Source of the DNA: DAOTVC01 sp034437215
Lineage (GTDB): Bacteria; Chloroflexota; Anaerolineae; B4-G1; SLSP01
Assembly: GCA_034437215.1 (NCBI GenBank)
Contig: DAOTVC010000129.1
Coordinates: 29,788 to 93,787 of the forward strand
Direction: 5' to 3'
DNA length: 64,000 nucleotides
The position numbers and the translations under genes were made by a program. Each line of letters opens with the position of its first letter. The stretch's first letter is position 1. Shown here in pieces: positions 26,984 through 35,757 of this stretch. The notes under the pieces were generated by a model that did not search any database, was not told the DNA's origin, and saw only the letters and a list, made by a program, of their open reading frames with translations.

Positions 26984-27012
26984 TTGTAGCCCTTCCCCAT
27001 TACAGGTATAAT
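26984..27012 (+). promoter_or_regulatory. Promoter of the ParB-UspA operon
   Basis: TTGTAG (26984-26989), a 17-bp spacer, consensus TATAAT (27007-27012), 40 bp before the first ATG. Confidence 0.7.
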
Positions 27013-27052
27013 AACTCAGGTTGTGATTTTAGAAATCGAAGGAGGGAGAGCG

Positions 27053-27397
27053 ATGGTCTTTGACAAAATTCGTCAGATCTTCTCCAGAGGCTCTGAGAAA
27101 GGCTCCTCAGGTCGCCCCCGCGACCCCGAGGGCCTTTACTTCTACGTCAAGTGCGGCAAGTGCGGCACGCCCGTAGAGGTGCGGGCCGACAAGCGTCACG
27201 ACCTCCAGCGGGACTACGACCGCGGGGGCTACACGCTGAACAAGGACGTGCTCGATAACGAGTGCTACAACCTCTTCCACTTCACCGTCCACCTCGACGA
27301 GAACCACAACATCGTGGAGCGGGAGATCCAAGGAGGCGAGTTCATCACCGCGGAAGAGTACGAAGCGCTGAAGAGAGAAGAGCTAGCCGAGGAGTAA
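27053..27397 (+). CDS. Small protein with one zinc-ribbon half
   Basis: 114 residues. The middle holds VKCGKCGTPVEV (CxxC), then a Tyr/Asp-rich stretch and NECYNLFHFTVHLDENHNIVERE, which could supply a third Cys and a His. I do not recognise the family. The ATG at 27053 follows GGAGGGAG; an in-frame GTG 30 nt upstream has no ribosome-binding site. It has its own good promoter and is followed after 7 bp by the ParB-UspA fusion gene, so the two are co-transcribed. A nucleic-acid or metal role is possible. Confidence 0.7.
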   Translation: MVFDKIRQIFSRGSEKGSSGRPRDPEGLYFYVKCGKCGTPVEVRADKRHDLQRDYDRGGYTLNKDVLDNECYNLFHFTVHLDENHNIVEREIQGGEFITAEEYEALKREELAEE

Positions 27398-27404
27398 AGG
27401 TAGC

Positions 27405-29135
27405 ATGCATGGCAGTCCCGTCGCAGCAGAAGAATTCAACCAAGCTAAACGCAAGAGTTTCTGGAACGAAGTGGCCCATTGGGTCACCGGCAAGAGCAAC
27501 GAGCTCCTGCCCTTCGAGGAGGTCCGCAGGCGTCTCCCCTTCGAGGGAGAGCACTATCTCGGACTGCAGACCATCCCTTTGAAGAAGATCATCGGCAGCG
27601 TGGGGCGCTACCGTGACTTCGACCGGGCCTTCCTCCCCAAACAGGAGGAGACCCGCTACCGCTGGCAGAGCATCGACCAGGCCCGGGAGCACGGCGCCAT
27701 CCTGCCCCCCATCGAGGTTTATAAAGCCGGCGACGCCTACTTCGTCAAGGACGGCAACCACCGGGTCTCCGTCGCCAAATCGCATGGGCAGGAGTTTATC
27801 GATGCCTACGTCACCGAGATCGATGTACCCGTCCCCATAACCGAGGAGACGGACATCGATGAGCTCATCCGAGAGCAGGAGCGGGCAGCCTTCTTGCACA
27901 AGACCAGGCTGCAAGAGATCCGCCCTCACGTCGACGTCCGGGTTACGGAGCCGGGCAAGTACGAGCAACTCCTCGAGCACATCGCTGTACACCGCTGGTA
28001 TCTCAGCGAGGAGCGGGGGTACGAGGTGCCGTACCAAGAGGCGGTGGCCTCTTGGGTGGCCAACGTCTACCTCCCTCTGGTGGAGGTGATCCGGCAGGAG
28101 AACGTCCTGGACGCCTTTCCCGATCGTACGGAGACCGATATCTACCTCTGGGTCTCGCAACACCGGGAGGAGCTCGCGCAAGCGCTGGGACGGAAGGTTG
28201 ATCCTCTCTCCGCCCTGGACGATCTTAGAGATCGTTTCAGCCCCCGCACCCAGGATAAGGTGCGCCGCTTCCGGCAAAAGGTGCAGCGCGCGGTGACCCC
28301 CAAAGAGCTGGAGGGCGGCCCCGAACCTGGGAAGTGGCGGCAGGAGCGGTGGGAGCGGCACGGAGGGGAGCGGCTCTTCGGTGACGTCCTGGTCGCCATC
28401 AACGGTGAGGCGGGCGGCTGGCGCGCTCAAGAGCAAGCGCTGCGCATTGCCTGGCGGGAGGGCAGCTTCCTGCACGGTGTGCACGTCATCCCGGAGGCTG
28501 AAGAGCGCAGAAGCGAGTCCATCAAGGAGATCAAGGAGACCTTCGACCTCCGCTGCCGGGAGGCCAACGTGCCGGGGGAGCTCTTCGTCGAGACGGGCGA
28601 AGTGGTCACCCAACTCGCTGCCCGCGCCCGCTGGAACGATCTCGTCGTCGTCAGCCTGGAGTACCCGCCGGGCTCTCGTCCTCTGGAAAAACTGGGGTCG
28701 GGCTTCCGCACCCTGATCCAGAAGATCTCGCGCCCTCTTTTGGCGGTGCCCAGCCACAGAGAGCCCTCACCCCTGGATCGCGTCCTGTTGGCTTACGACG
28801 GCAGTCCCAAGGCCGACGAGGCCCTCTTCGTAGCGGCCCACCTCGCGGAGCACTGGGAGATCGAGCTACGGGTGGTCACGGTCTCCGAGGTAGGGGCCAT
28901 TCCCCGAGCCCTGGTGCGCGCCCTGCGCTACCTGCGGGAGCGGAAGCTCGAGGTCACGGGCATCGAGGAACAGGGTCCCGTGGGTGAGGCTATCCTGCGT
29001 ACGGCAGAGACCTACGCGAGCAACCTGATCCTGATGGGGAGCTACGGCTTCAACCCACTCTTGGAGGCGGTGCTGGGGAGCACCGTCGATCAGGTCCTGC
29101 GCCAGGCCCGGCAGCCGGTCCTAATCTGCCGTTAG
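27405..29135 (+). CDS. ParB-like domain fused to two UspA domains
   Basis: A three-part protein. Residues about 40-150 read as a ParB/sulfiredoxin-like fold (LQTIPLKKIIGSVGRY..., ILPPIEVYKAGDAYFVKDGNHRVSVAKSHG). A helical linker with YLWVSQHREELAQALG follows. Residues about 320-445 look like a universal-stress-protein domain that has lost its glycine loop. Residues about 450-576 are a UspA domain with an intact ATP-binding loop, GSYGFNPLLEAVLGST (G-x2-G-x9-G-S/T). ParB-fold domains bind or hydrolyse NTPs and some are kinases; UspA domains bind ATP. The joining suggests a nucleotide-responsive regulator. Co-transcribed with the small zinc-binding protein. The function is inferred only. Confidence 0.75.
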   Translation: MHGSPVAAEEFNQAKRKSFWNEVAHWVTGKSNELLPFEEVRRRLPFEGEHYLGLQTIPLKKIIGSVGRYRDFDRAFLPKQEETRYRWQSIDQAREHGAILPPIEVYKAGDAYFVKDGNHRVSVAKSHGQEFIDAYVTEIDVPVPITEETDIDELIREQERAAFLHKTRLQEIRPHVDVRVTEPGKYEQLLEHIAVHRWYLSEERGYEVPYQEAVASWVANVYLPLVEVIRQENVLDAFPDRTETDIYLWVSQHREELAQALGRKVDPLSALDDLRDRFSPRTQDKVRRFRQKVQRAVTPKELEGGPEPGKWRQERWERHGGERLFGDVLVAINGEAGGWRAQEQALRIAWREGSFLHGVHVIPEAEERRSESIKEIKETFDLRCREANVPGELFVETGEVVTQLAARARWNDLVVVSLEYPPGSRPLEKLGSGFRTLIQKISRPLLAVPSHREPSPLDRVLLAYDGSPKADEALFVAAHLAEHWEIELRVVTVSEVGAIPRALVRALRYLRERKLEVTGIEEQGPVGEAILRTAETYASNLILMGSYGFNPLLEAVLGSTVDQVLRQARQPVLICR

Positions 29136-29441
29136 GGAGGTTACCGCCTAACCCATCAGACGCCGGCGGGGCTTGCAGCTTGTGCAATCGCCGCAGCGCC
29201 GCCGGCTCCGCCCCCCTCGACGCGCTCCTTGGTCTGTTGTGCGCACTCCATGGCGCTCCACAGAGAGGTGTCGACCTCCATATCGTAGATCTTGCCGGCG
29301 TGGACGACGTCAAACTGCGCCCGTGCTTGCCCCAACGTGCGATCCTTACGCGCCCTCTCCCGCTCCTCGAGAACGCCCAAGGGGCAGCGCACGTCGCGAT
29401 CGTGATTCTCAAGGGGGAAGTACCACGAAGAGTGGAACGCT

Positions 29442-30173
29442 TCACTCCAGGGAACTCAGCACCTCGAGGGTTGCCTCAATGACCCGTCGCTGCTGCTCCT
29501 CCCGCGAGATGGTCGCCGGATTGTCCCCCGCCTGTTCCCCGTACCCACCGAATTGGGCGTGGTTACCCCCTTCAATGGCAATCCAGGTGGTATCCGGGGG
29601 CAGCAGAGGACGCGCCGCCTCCACCTCCTCGGGTGAGGCGAGACCGTCCCGGGTGCCGTAGATGGAGGCCACGACGAGCGACTGCTCCGACAGGTCGGCG
29701 CTCTCCGGGGGATAGGAGGCCCACAGAACCAGCCCATCCACACGGGATGGGTTGCGGTACGCGAAACGCGCCGCCATGGAGCCGCCGAGGGAGTGCCCGC
29801 CTACCGCCCAGGCGTCGATAGCAGGATGAGCCGCGATCACCTCGCCGGCCCTCTCGGGCGCCAGCACGGCCAGGTTCAGGGGCATGGGCACGATAACAAC
29901 GAGATAGCCCTCCACAGCGATGGCCCGGGCAGCCGGAGCGTAGGCGCGGGGGTCCACCCGCCCGCCGGGATAGAGGATGAGGCCCACGTCGGGCTCCCCC
30001 TCCCGGGGCCGGAAGGTCAGCCAGGGGTCGGACTCCACCTCAACTGCCTCCCCCGACTCCAAGGCGGCGAGAGCCTGGGGCAAAGGTTCGGCAGCGGCGG
30101 ACGCCCAGATTACAAAGCCCACGAGAAGCAGCGGGATCAGCAACAACAGAAGCCACCCACGATTTTTCTTCAT
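29442..30173 (-). CDS. Membrane-anchored alpha/beta hydrolase
   Basis: An N-terminal helix (WLLLLLIPLLLVGFVIWA) serves as anchor or uncleaved signal. The domain has the elbow GGHSLGGSMAARF (Ser nucleophile), an Asp in YGTRDGLASPEEV and a His in GGNHAQFGGYG, a complete triad of the family that includes AB_hydrolase_5/dienelactone-like enzymes. The ATG at 30173 lies behind AAGGGGGGAG; the longer frame is unlikely. Substrate unknown; it acts outside the cytoplasmic membrane. The 300 bases beyond its 3' end (29136-29441) show no convincing gene. Confidence 0.8.
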   Translation of the reverse strand: MKKNRGWLLLLLIPLLLVGFVIWASAAAEPLPQALAALESGEAVEVESDPWLTFRPREGEPDVGLILYPGGRVDPRAYAPAARAIAVEGYLVVIVPMPLNLAVLAPERAGEVIAAHPAIDAWAVGGHSLGGSMAARFAYRNPSRVDGLVLWASYPPESADLSEQSLVVASIYGTRDGLASPEEVEAARPLLPPDTTWIAIEGGNHAQFGGYGEQAGDNPATISREEQQRRVIEATLEVLSSLE

Positions 30174-30335
30174 ACTCCCCCCTTTGTTGAGACCGGCGAA
30201 AGGTGAATGGTTTGAGAAGAATCTATGCAATAGCATCCACAGGATAAGGGATCAGGGACCAGAAACCAGGGATCAGGCCCTTACCAAGTCTCGTGCTCTC
30301 TCCTACAGCTTGGTGCTCCAGTGCCCCCTACACCC

Positions 30336-30497
30336 CTAGATGATGAGCGTCAGCAGCCAGACGGTGAGCAGGCCGAAGAGAGCGGTCATTCCCAACTTCA
30401 CGGCAGCCGCACGGCGCTGCAGGAAGGCGGTCAGGTCCTTGGAGGTCGTGCCGAAGTAGACGAGAATGAAGACGATGACGAGGGGGACGATGAACAT
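30336..30497 (-). CDS. Small two-helix membrane protein (53 residues)
   Basis: Reads MFIVPLVIVFILVYFGTT at the N-terminus, then a basic stretch with LQRRAAAVK, then a second helix LFGLLTVWLLTLII ending at the stop. The two hydrophobic stretches with basic residues between them are what a real hairpin membrane protein looks like, and the complementary strand reads as low-complexity acidic shadow. No clear Shine-Dalgarno precedes the ATG. It is unrecognised and sits alone between the hydrolase and cpaF. Confidence 0.5.
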   Translation of the reverse strand: MFIVPLVIVFILVYFGTTSKDLTAFLQRRAAAVKLGMTALFGLLTVWLLTLII

Positions 30498-30569
30498 GAG
30501 ATTATGGAATGATCGCCAATCACAAGAAGTGCGTGCGGCGCGATACCCAAGCCTTCTACAAACTATAGA

Positions 30570-30597
30570 TTTACTTATTTCAACACATTGGTATAAT
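30570..30597 (+). promoter_or_regulatory. Promoter of the cpaF-like gene
   Basis: TTTACT (30570-30575), a 16-bp spacer, TATAAT (30592-30597). The ribosome-binding site CAGGAGG follows at 30612-30618. Confidence 0.55.
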
Positions 30598-30624
30598 TAT
30601 GGTTAACTCACAGGAGGAAACCCG

Positions 30625-31956
30625 ATGGCTATCAAAAAATTGGCACCGAGTGAAGAGGTCAGCCCGAGCGAGGAGCTGGCGTTGCACAAAATGTGGATTA
30701 TCGAGAAGCTACAACAGTCCCTCAACGGTGACGGGGAGTTGCTGCCCACGGAGCAGATCAAGCAGCGTATTCGCGAGGGCTTCGACGCCCTCTACCGCTA
30801 CCTACGTCTGTCCCTCCCCCCGGAGCGTCGCCAAGCACTCTTCGACGAGATCGTCGCCGACCTCCTGGGATACGGTCCCTTAGAGGAGCTGCTCAACGAC
30901 GACTCGGTCACCGAGGTGATGGTCAACGGTCCCCAACAGATCTACGTGGAGCGCAACGGCAAGGTGACGCTCACGGACGTGCGCTTCACCAACAACGACC
31001 ACGTGCGGCGCATCATCGAGAAGATCATCCGGCCCCTGGGCCGGAATATCGATCGCCGCTGGCCCCTCGTGGATGCCCGCCTTCCCGACGGCTCCCGCGT
31101 CAACGCCGTAATCCCACCCTGCGCCATCGATGGCCCCTCCATCACCATCCGCAAATTCGGCAAGGAGAAACTCACCGTCGAGGATCTTCTCAACTACGGC
31201 TCTCTGTCGTCCGAGATGGCAGAGTTCCTGCGCGTCTGTGTCATCTCCAAGCTCAACATCCTGGTCTCGGGGGGAACGGGCTCGGGAAAGACGACCCTGC
31301 TCAACGTGCTCTCGAGCTTCATCCCCGACGACGAGCGCATCGTGACCATCGAGGACGCCGCCGAGCTGCGTCTGAACCAGAGCCACGTCGTGCGTCTGGA
31401 GACCAAGCCTCCCGAACCCGAAGATACCCAAGGACGGCCAGTGGCCATTCGGGATCTCGTCATCAACTCCCTGCGCATGCGCCCCGAACGAATCATCGTA
31501 GGCGAGTGCCGTGGTGGAGAGGCCCTGGACATGCTCCAGGCGATGAACACGGGCCACGACGGCAGCCTCACCACCGTGCACGCCAACACGCCCCGCGACA
31601 CCATCTCCCGTCTCGAGACCCTGGTGCTCATGGCGGGGATGGACCTCCCCCTCTTGGTCGTCCGCAAGCAGATCACCTCTGCCATCAATCTCATCGTGCA
31701 GCAGGCACGCCTGCGCGACGGCTCCCGCAAGGTGACGAGCATCACCGAGGTCCAGGGGTTGGAGGGGGACACCGTCGTGATGCAGGAGATCTTCTCCTTC
31801 GAAGAGCAGGGAGAGGAGGATGGGAAGGTCATAGGGCGCTTCCGTCCCCAGGGGATTCGCCCCAGCTTCATGCCCCGGCTCAAGGCCCACGGCTTCGACC
31901 TGCAGCCCGCGATCTTCATGGATCGGGAGAGCGGTCTCCAGAAACGGCGCTTCTAG
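30625..31956 (+). CDS. CpaF/TadA-type secretion ATPase
   Basis: Hexameric ATPase of the type II/IV secretion superfamily that powers Flp/Tad pilus assembly. N-terminal domain with LLGYGPLEELLNDDSVTEVMVNG, then Walker A SGGTGSGKTTLLN (about residues 215-227), an Asp box, Walker B region RPERIIVGECRGGEALDML, and the His box GHDGSLTTVHAN. 443 residues, normal. No other tad/cpa genes (TadB, TadC, prepilin) are beside it, so it either serves a distant locus or works alone. Monocistronic, with its own promoter. Confidence 0.88.
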   Translation: MAIKKLAPSEEVSPSEELALHKMWIIEKLQQSLNGDGELLPTEQIKQRIREGFDALYRYLRLSLPPERRQALFDEIVADLLGYGPLEELLNDDSVTEVMVNGPQQIYVERNGKVTLTDVRFTNNDHVRRIIEKIIRPLGRNIDRRWPLVDARLPDGSRVNAVIPPCAIDGPSITIRKFGKEKLTVEDLLNYGSLSSEMAEFLRVCVISKLNILVSGGTGSGKTTLLNVLSSFIPDDERIVTIEDAAELRLNQSHVVRLETKPPEPEDTQGRPVAIRDLVINSLRMRPERIIVGECRGGEALDMLQAMNTGHDGSLTTVHANTPRDTISRLETLVLMAGMDLPLLVVRKQITSAINLIVQQARLRDGSRKVTSITEVQGLEGDTVVMQEIFSFEEQGEEDGKVIGRFRPQGIRPSFMPRLKAHGFDLQPAIFMDRESGLQKRRF

Positions 31957-32000
31957 CGAGCCGGAACCGGGGAGGGGGAAGCGGGACAGTCCGCCCCCCA

Positions 32001-32570
32001 TCACTTCTCCACCACAACCCAGAAGTTGATCCCCCCTTCGTGCAGGGTGACCCGTCCCCCTGCCTCCTGGAAGAGCCGGGCGAGCTCTATCGGGGGATAG
32101 AAGCGGCTGCGCATCAGCGCCAGCCGTTCCGCCAACGCCACCAGCTTCACGATAAAGCGGCGCACGTCAGGCTCCTCGATGACGATACGCCCACCCGGAG
32201 CCAGCACCCGCAACAGCTCCGCGGCAGCAGCCCCGTGACGCCAGAAGTGGTGAAAGGCATCGACGGCGATGACCCGCTCAAAACTTCCCGAGGCAAGGGG
32301 CAGTCGCTCCGAGGGCGCCAGCAGGGTGCCGCAGCAGCCCTTCTCCTGCGCCTGGCGCAACATCCCCGACGAAGGATCGACGATGAAGAGGCGCGCGCCC
32401 TGCTCCGTCAGCAGGCGGGTCACCCGCCCGGTCCCCCCCCCGACGTCCAGAAGGCGCTGACCCGCTTGCAGATCGAGGAGCACCTTCAACCGCTCGATGT
32501 CGGGCGAGTGGATGACCCGCTCGTAGATGGGGGAGAGCAGATCGAAGAGATCAATCGGAGGACGCGGCAT
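32001..32570 (-). CDS. SAM-dependent class I methyltransferase
   Basis: Rossmann-type methyltransferase: motif I LLDVGGGTGRVTRLL, then FIVDPSSGMLRQA (the acidic residue for the SAM ribose) and GGRIVIEEPDVRRF. 189 residues, of the Methyltransf_11 type. It begins 1 bp after the phosphofructokinase stop, so it is the second gene of that operon. Acceptor unknown; quinone, lipid and small-molecule acceptors are all possible. Confidence 0.8.
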   Translation of the reverse strand: MPRPPIDLFDLLSPIYERVIHSPDIERLKVLLDLQAGQRLLDVGGGTGRVTRLLTEQGARLFIVDPSSGMLRQAQEKGCCGTLLAPSERLPLASGSFERVIAVDAFHHFWRHGAAAAELLRVLAPGGRIVIEEPDVRRFIVKLVALAERLALMRSRFYPPIELARLFQEAGGRVTLHEGGINFWVVVEK

Positions 32571-32571
32571 C

Positions 32572-33711
32572 TTACGCCTCCCCGGAGCGCTGCCGCAGCT
32601 CCACGATGGTCTCCCGCCAGGCCCCCAGGCAGATGTCGAGGGCCAGTGCGGTGTCGATGAGATCGCTCTCCACAGGGACGAGCTTCTGCTTGGAGATGGC
32701 CTCCTCGATGGATACGGAGACGATATCGTCGCCTCTCAAGGCCACCATGTGCCCCAACTTCCCCTCAGCGATAAGGTGTACCGCCATCACACCGAAGCGA
32801 CTGGCCAGGAGGCGGTCGAAAGCCGAAGGGGAACCGCCCCGCTGCAGATAGCCGAGAACCATGGTACGCACCGCCGTCTCGGTCCGCTCACGGATCTCGC
32901 GGGCCACCTGCTCACCGATCCCGCCCAGGCGGGGCATAGCCCCGGGCCGCTCCTTCTGCTCGTAGACCCGCTTCCCACCCTCCGGCTGCGCCCCCTCGGC
33001 GGCGACGACGATGCTGTAGTTAGCACCCCCGGTGTAGCGCTGGCGAATTTTCGCGGCCACACAATCGGGATCGTAGCGGATCTCGGGGATGAGGATGATG
33101 TCGGCGTCACCGGCTATCCCGGCCTCCAGCGCAATCCACCCGGCGTCCCGGCCCATCACCTCCATGATGATGACGCGGTGGTGGCTCTCGGCGGTCGTGT
33201 GGAGCTTGTCCAGCGCCTCGATGGCCGTGTTGATGGCGGTATCGAAGCCGAAGGTCACCTGGGTAATGAGGATGTCGTTGTCGATGGTCTTGGGGACCCC
33301 TACCGCCTTGAAACCCTTCTCGATGAGCTCCTGGGTGATCCGCATCGAGCCGTCGCCGCCGATGACGACGACGGCGTCCAGGTCCAGCACCCGTGCCATC
33401 TCCACCACCCGGTCCGAGACGTCGACGACCTGCTCCTCCCCATCGACCTCGATGATGTAGTTGAAGGGATCGGCCCGGTTGGTCGTTCCCAGGATGGTCC
33501 CACCACGGGAGAGAATTCCGCGCACCGATGCCATCTCCAGGGTACGCACCTTCCCCGGCTGGATGAAGCCCTCGAACCCGTCCTCGATTCCCAACACCTT
33601 CCAGCCATACTCGTTGAGGGCCGTCTTGACCACCGCTCGAATGACTGCGTTCAGCCCCGGTGCATCCCCGCCGCCCGTGAGAACACCGATCCTTTGAATC
33701 TCGTCAACCAT
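32572..33711 (-). CDS. pfkA: 6-phosphofructokinase (PfkA family)
   Basis: Catalyses phosphorylation of fructose 6-phosphate in glycolysis. Motifs: GVLTGGGDAPGLNAVIR, VVIGGDGSMR, and VPKTIDNDI with the catalytic TIDND. The Gly in GGDGS, matching Gly104 of the E. coli enzyme, points to ATP as donor, whereas the Lys in PKTIDND (Gly124 in E. coli) is typical of PPi-dependent and group III enzymes. 379 residues, with the extended C-terminus of the group. The ATG at 33711 follows AGGAGGGG. The gene leads a two-gene operon with the methyltransferase. Confidence 0.9.
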   Translation of the reverse strand: MVDEIQRIGVLTGGGDAPGLNAVIRAVVKTALNEYGWKVLGIEDGFEGFIQPGKVRTLEMASVRGILSRGGTILGTTNRADPFNYIIEVDGEEQVVDVSDRVVEMARVLDLDAVVVIGGDGSMRITQELIEKGFKAVGVPKTIDNDILITQVTFGFDTAINTAIEALDKLHTTAESHHRVIIMEVMGRDAGWIALEAGIAGDADIILIPEIRYDPDCVAAKIRQRYTGGANYSIVVAAEGAQPEGGKRVYEQKERPGAMPRLGGIGEQVAREIRERTETAVRTMVLGYLQRGGSPSAFDRLLASRFGVMAVHLIAEGKLGHMVALRGDDIVSVSIEEAISKQKLVPVESDLIDTALALDICLGAWRETIVELRQRSGEA

Positions 33712-33754
33712 GGAATCCCCTCCTAGATGGGTCATTCGTTACTACACTACACCC

Positions 33755-33783
33755 ATTGTAATCACTCCCTCCTCAAGCTACAA
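33755..33783 (-). promoter_or_regulatory. Promoter of the pfkA operon
   Basis: On the minus strand, TTGTAG (33783-33778), a 17-bp spacer, TACAAT (33760-33755). Confidence 0.6.
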
Positions 33784-33832
33784 GTCCTGAATCCCGGCGG
33801 GCATCTACTCAACAACTCTTCTCCAACATTTG

Positions 33833-33860
33833 TTGTCATTCTACCGGCACAAGGTACAAT
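33833..33860 (+). promoter_or_regulatory. Promoter of the sugar-isomerase-like gene
   Basis: TTGTCA (33833-33838), a 16-bp spacer, TACAAT (33855-33860), 40 bp before the ATG. It is divergent from the pfkA promoter. Confidence 0.6.
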
Positions 33861-33900
33861 GCACTTTGGAACCTGATCCCCTACCAAGGATAGAGGAGAG

Positions 33901-35148
33901 ATGGCACGTTTTACCTACATTCCCGTCGCTTCGGGGCTGCACACCGAAGAGACCCTCAGCCGCCTCATCGAAGCGTACGTCCCCGCTCTTGCCACCTTAG
34001 GCGGCAAGAGAATGTCCCCCGCAGAGCTCGGAGGCGAACTACCCCAGCTCATCTTCGTCGTCACAGGGGGCACAGAGCAGAGGGCACTCGAGATCCAGGA
34101 GCACCGGCGTACTCGACGGCCCGACGAACCGGTCTACCTCCTCGCCCACCCGGGCCACAACTCCCTGCCTGCGGCTCTCGAGACCCTGGCCCGCCTCAGA
34201 GAGGCAGGGATTCCGGGACGCATCCTCTACCTGCCGGGCCCCCGAGATCCCGCAGCCCTGCAGAGGTTGGATGACGCGGTCAGTGATCTGGAGGTACAAC
34301 GCGCCCTACAGGCTGCCCGCATCGGCCTGGTGGGCGCACCCTCCGACTGGCTCGTCGCCAGCCGGCCCGACGCCCAGACGGTGCGGGAGGTCTGGGGACC
34401 TGAGGTACTCCCCCTGTCCCTCGACGAACTCTACGAGGCCCTGGAGGGGGTCGCGGACACCGAAATCGGGGAGCCCCTCCGGGATCTCCGAAAAGGCGCT
34501 CGTGAAAAGGGTGAACCCTCGCAGCAGGAGATCGCAGAGGTGGTGCGCGTCTACCTCGCGCTGCGCAAGGTGGTGAAGAGATATGCCCTGGCTGCCGTGA
34601 GCGTGCGCTGCTTCGACCTGGTGTTGAAGCTCTCCACGACGGGCTGCTTCGCCCTGGCGCAGCTCAACGACGAGGGCATCATCGCCGGCTGTGAGGGGGA
34701 CGTCGTCTCTACCCTGGGCATGCTGTGGGTCCACGAGCTGCTCCACCGGCTGCCCTGGATGGCGAACCCGTCGCGTCTCAACGAAACCGAGAACACCCTC
34801 TGGTTGGGCCACTGCACCGTGCCCCGCACCCTCGTGGGCGACTACACGCTGCGTTCTCACTTCGAATCAGGATTGGGCGTGGGCATTCAGGGCACACTGC
34901 CCCCCGGCCCCATCACCCTCCTGCGCATGGGGGGACGGGATCTACGCCAACTCTGGCTGGCAGAGGGTGTGCTCCTCAAGTCCGGTGACGCCGAGGACCT
35001 CTGCCGTACGCAGGCTCAGGTGCGATTGGAAGATAGAAGCGTGGTCGACCTGCTTCACAATCCGCTCGGTAACCACCTGCTGCTTGTTCCCGGCAACCAT
35101 ACCGAACGGCTCCGCAGCTGGTGGGAGACCTTCATCAATCGCGAATAG
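33901..35148 (+). CDS. L-fucose/L-arabinose isomerase-fold protein
   Basis: The C-terminal half carries the FucI/AraA-type core: CFALAQLNDEGIIAGCEGDVVS, a Glu-containing metal/substrate segment, then NTLWLGHCTVPRTL and a beta barrel. The N-terminal half is a Rossmann-like domain with LIFVVTGGTEQ. 415 residues, shorter than FucI (about 590) and close to the fucose-isomerase-like proteins annotated in many genomes. The actual substrate is unknown and a non-isomerase role is possible. It has its own promoter; no sugar kinase or transporter is adjacent. Confidence 0.7.
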   Translation: MARFTYIPVASGLHTEETLSRLIEAYVPALATLGGKRMSPAELGGELPQLIFVVTGGTEQRALEIQEHRRTRRPDEPVYLLAHPGHNSLPAALETLARLREAGIPGRILYLPGPRDPAALQRLDDAVSDLEVQRALQAARIGLVGAPSDWLVASRPDAQTVREVWGPEVLPLSLDELYEALEGVADTEIGEPLRDLRKGAREKGEPSQQEIAEVVRVYLALRKVVKRYALAAVSVRCFDLVLKLSTTGCFALAQLNDEGIIAGCEGDVVSTLGMLWVHELLHRLPWMANPSRLNETENTLWLGHCTVPRTLVGDYTLRSHFESGLGVGIQGTLPPGPITLLRMGGRDLRQLWLAEGVLLKSGDAEDLCRTQAQVRLEDRSVVDLLHNPLGNHLLLVPGNHTERLRSWWETFINRE

Positions 35149-35190
35149 GCAGGGGTTCGATTCAAGAGGCTGGATCGAGAGGGGAGAGAG

Positions 35191-35598
35191 ATGGACAAGC
35201 AAGTATACAGCAACGTCACCTACGAAGTCATTGCCGCCGCCACGGAGGTACACGAAGAGCTGGGGAACGGCCTTCTCGAGGCTGCGTATCGAGAGGCACT
35301 GGCCATCGAGTTTGAGCTGCGGTGCATCCCCTACCAGCAGGAGCAACCCCTCTCCCTCCACTACAAGGGCTGTATCTTGCAGCAGGGTTACACCCCGCAC
35401 TTCGTGGTCCAAGACCTGCTAGTCGTAAACCTTCAGGCCGTGAGAAGAAACGGTCCGGAGGTGGAATCGCAAATACTGAACTATCTCAAGGCAACGGGCT
35501 ATCCAGTGGGTCTGTTGCTGAGTTTCGGATTTCCTGGTAGACTCCGGTGGAAGTCAATCGTCCCTGGGTCTTTTGAGTTTCGCCGGGTGGTGGGGTGA
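35191..35598 (+). CDS. GxxExxY-family protein with lost catalytic residues
   Basis: The start EVIAAATEVHEELGNGLLEAAYREAL and the later QQEQPLSLHYKG are the family's hallmarks (PD-(D/E)XK-like fold). Where typical members read ADLIVE...VELKAV, this protein reads PHFVVQ...VNLQAV, so the acidic residue and the E-x-K pair are gone. The C-terminus has an extra segment inside the usual FGxxxLExKR tail. It is probably catalytically dead or has a binding role. ATG behind GAGAGAG. Confidence 0.75.
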   Translation: MDKQVYSNVTYEVIAAATEVHEELGNGLLEAAYREALAIEFELRCIPYQQEQPLSLHYKGCILQQGYTPHFVVQDLLVVNLQAVRRNGPEVESQILNYLKATGYPVGLLLSFGFPGRLRWKSIVPGSFEFRRVVG

Positions 35599-35648
35599 GA
35601 GGCTCTAAAACTAGCCAGAATGGCTGCTGCGGTGGGGCGTACCAGACC

Positions 35649-35670
35649 TTTCCTGCGTTGTGGCAGGAAA
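35649..35670. other. Small perfect hairpin
   Basis: TTTCCTGC, a 6-nt loop, GCAGGAAA between the GxxExxY gene and the Wzz-like gene. No T-run; possible transcript end of the upstream gene or RNA structure. Confidence 0.3.
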
Positions 35671-35757
35671 CGCGTGGCAAACGGCCCTTTGTACCCGGCG
35701 AAATCCTGGAGAGCCTCATCTCTTGAGAGAAAGATCAGATCTTGAAGAGGGGAGAGG

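Noticed and set aside
29156..29392. 78-codon minus-strand frame between the ParB-UspA gene and the hydrolase gene
   Set aside because: GTG start without a ribosome-binding site, no recognisable motif, and overlapping frames on both strands are equally open in this GC-rich stretch.
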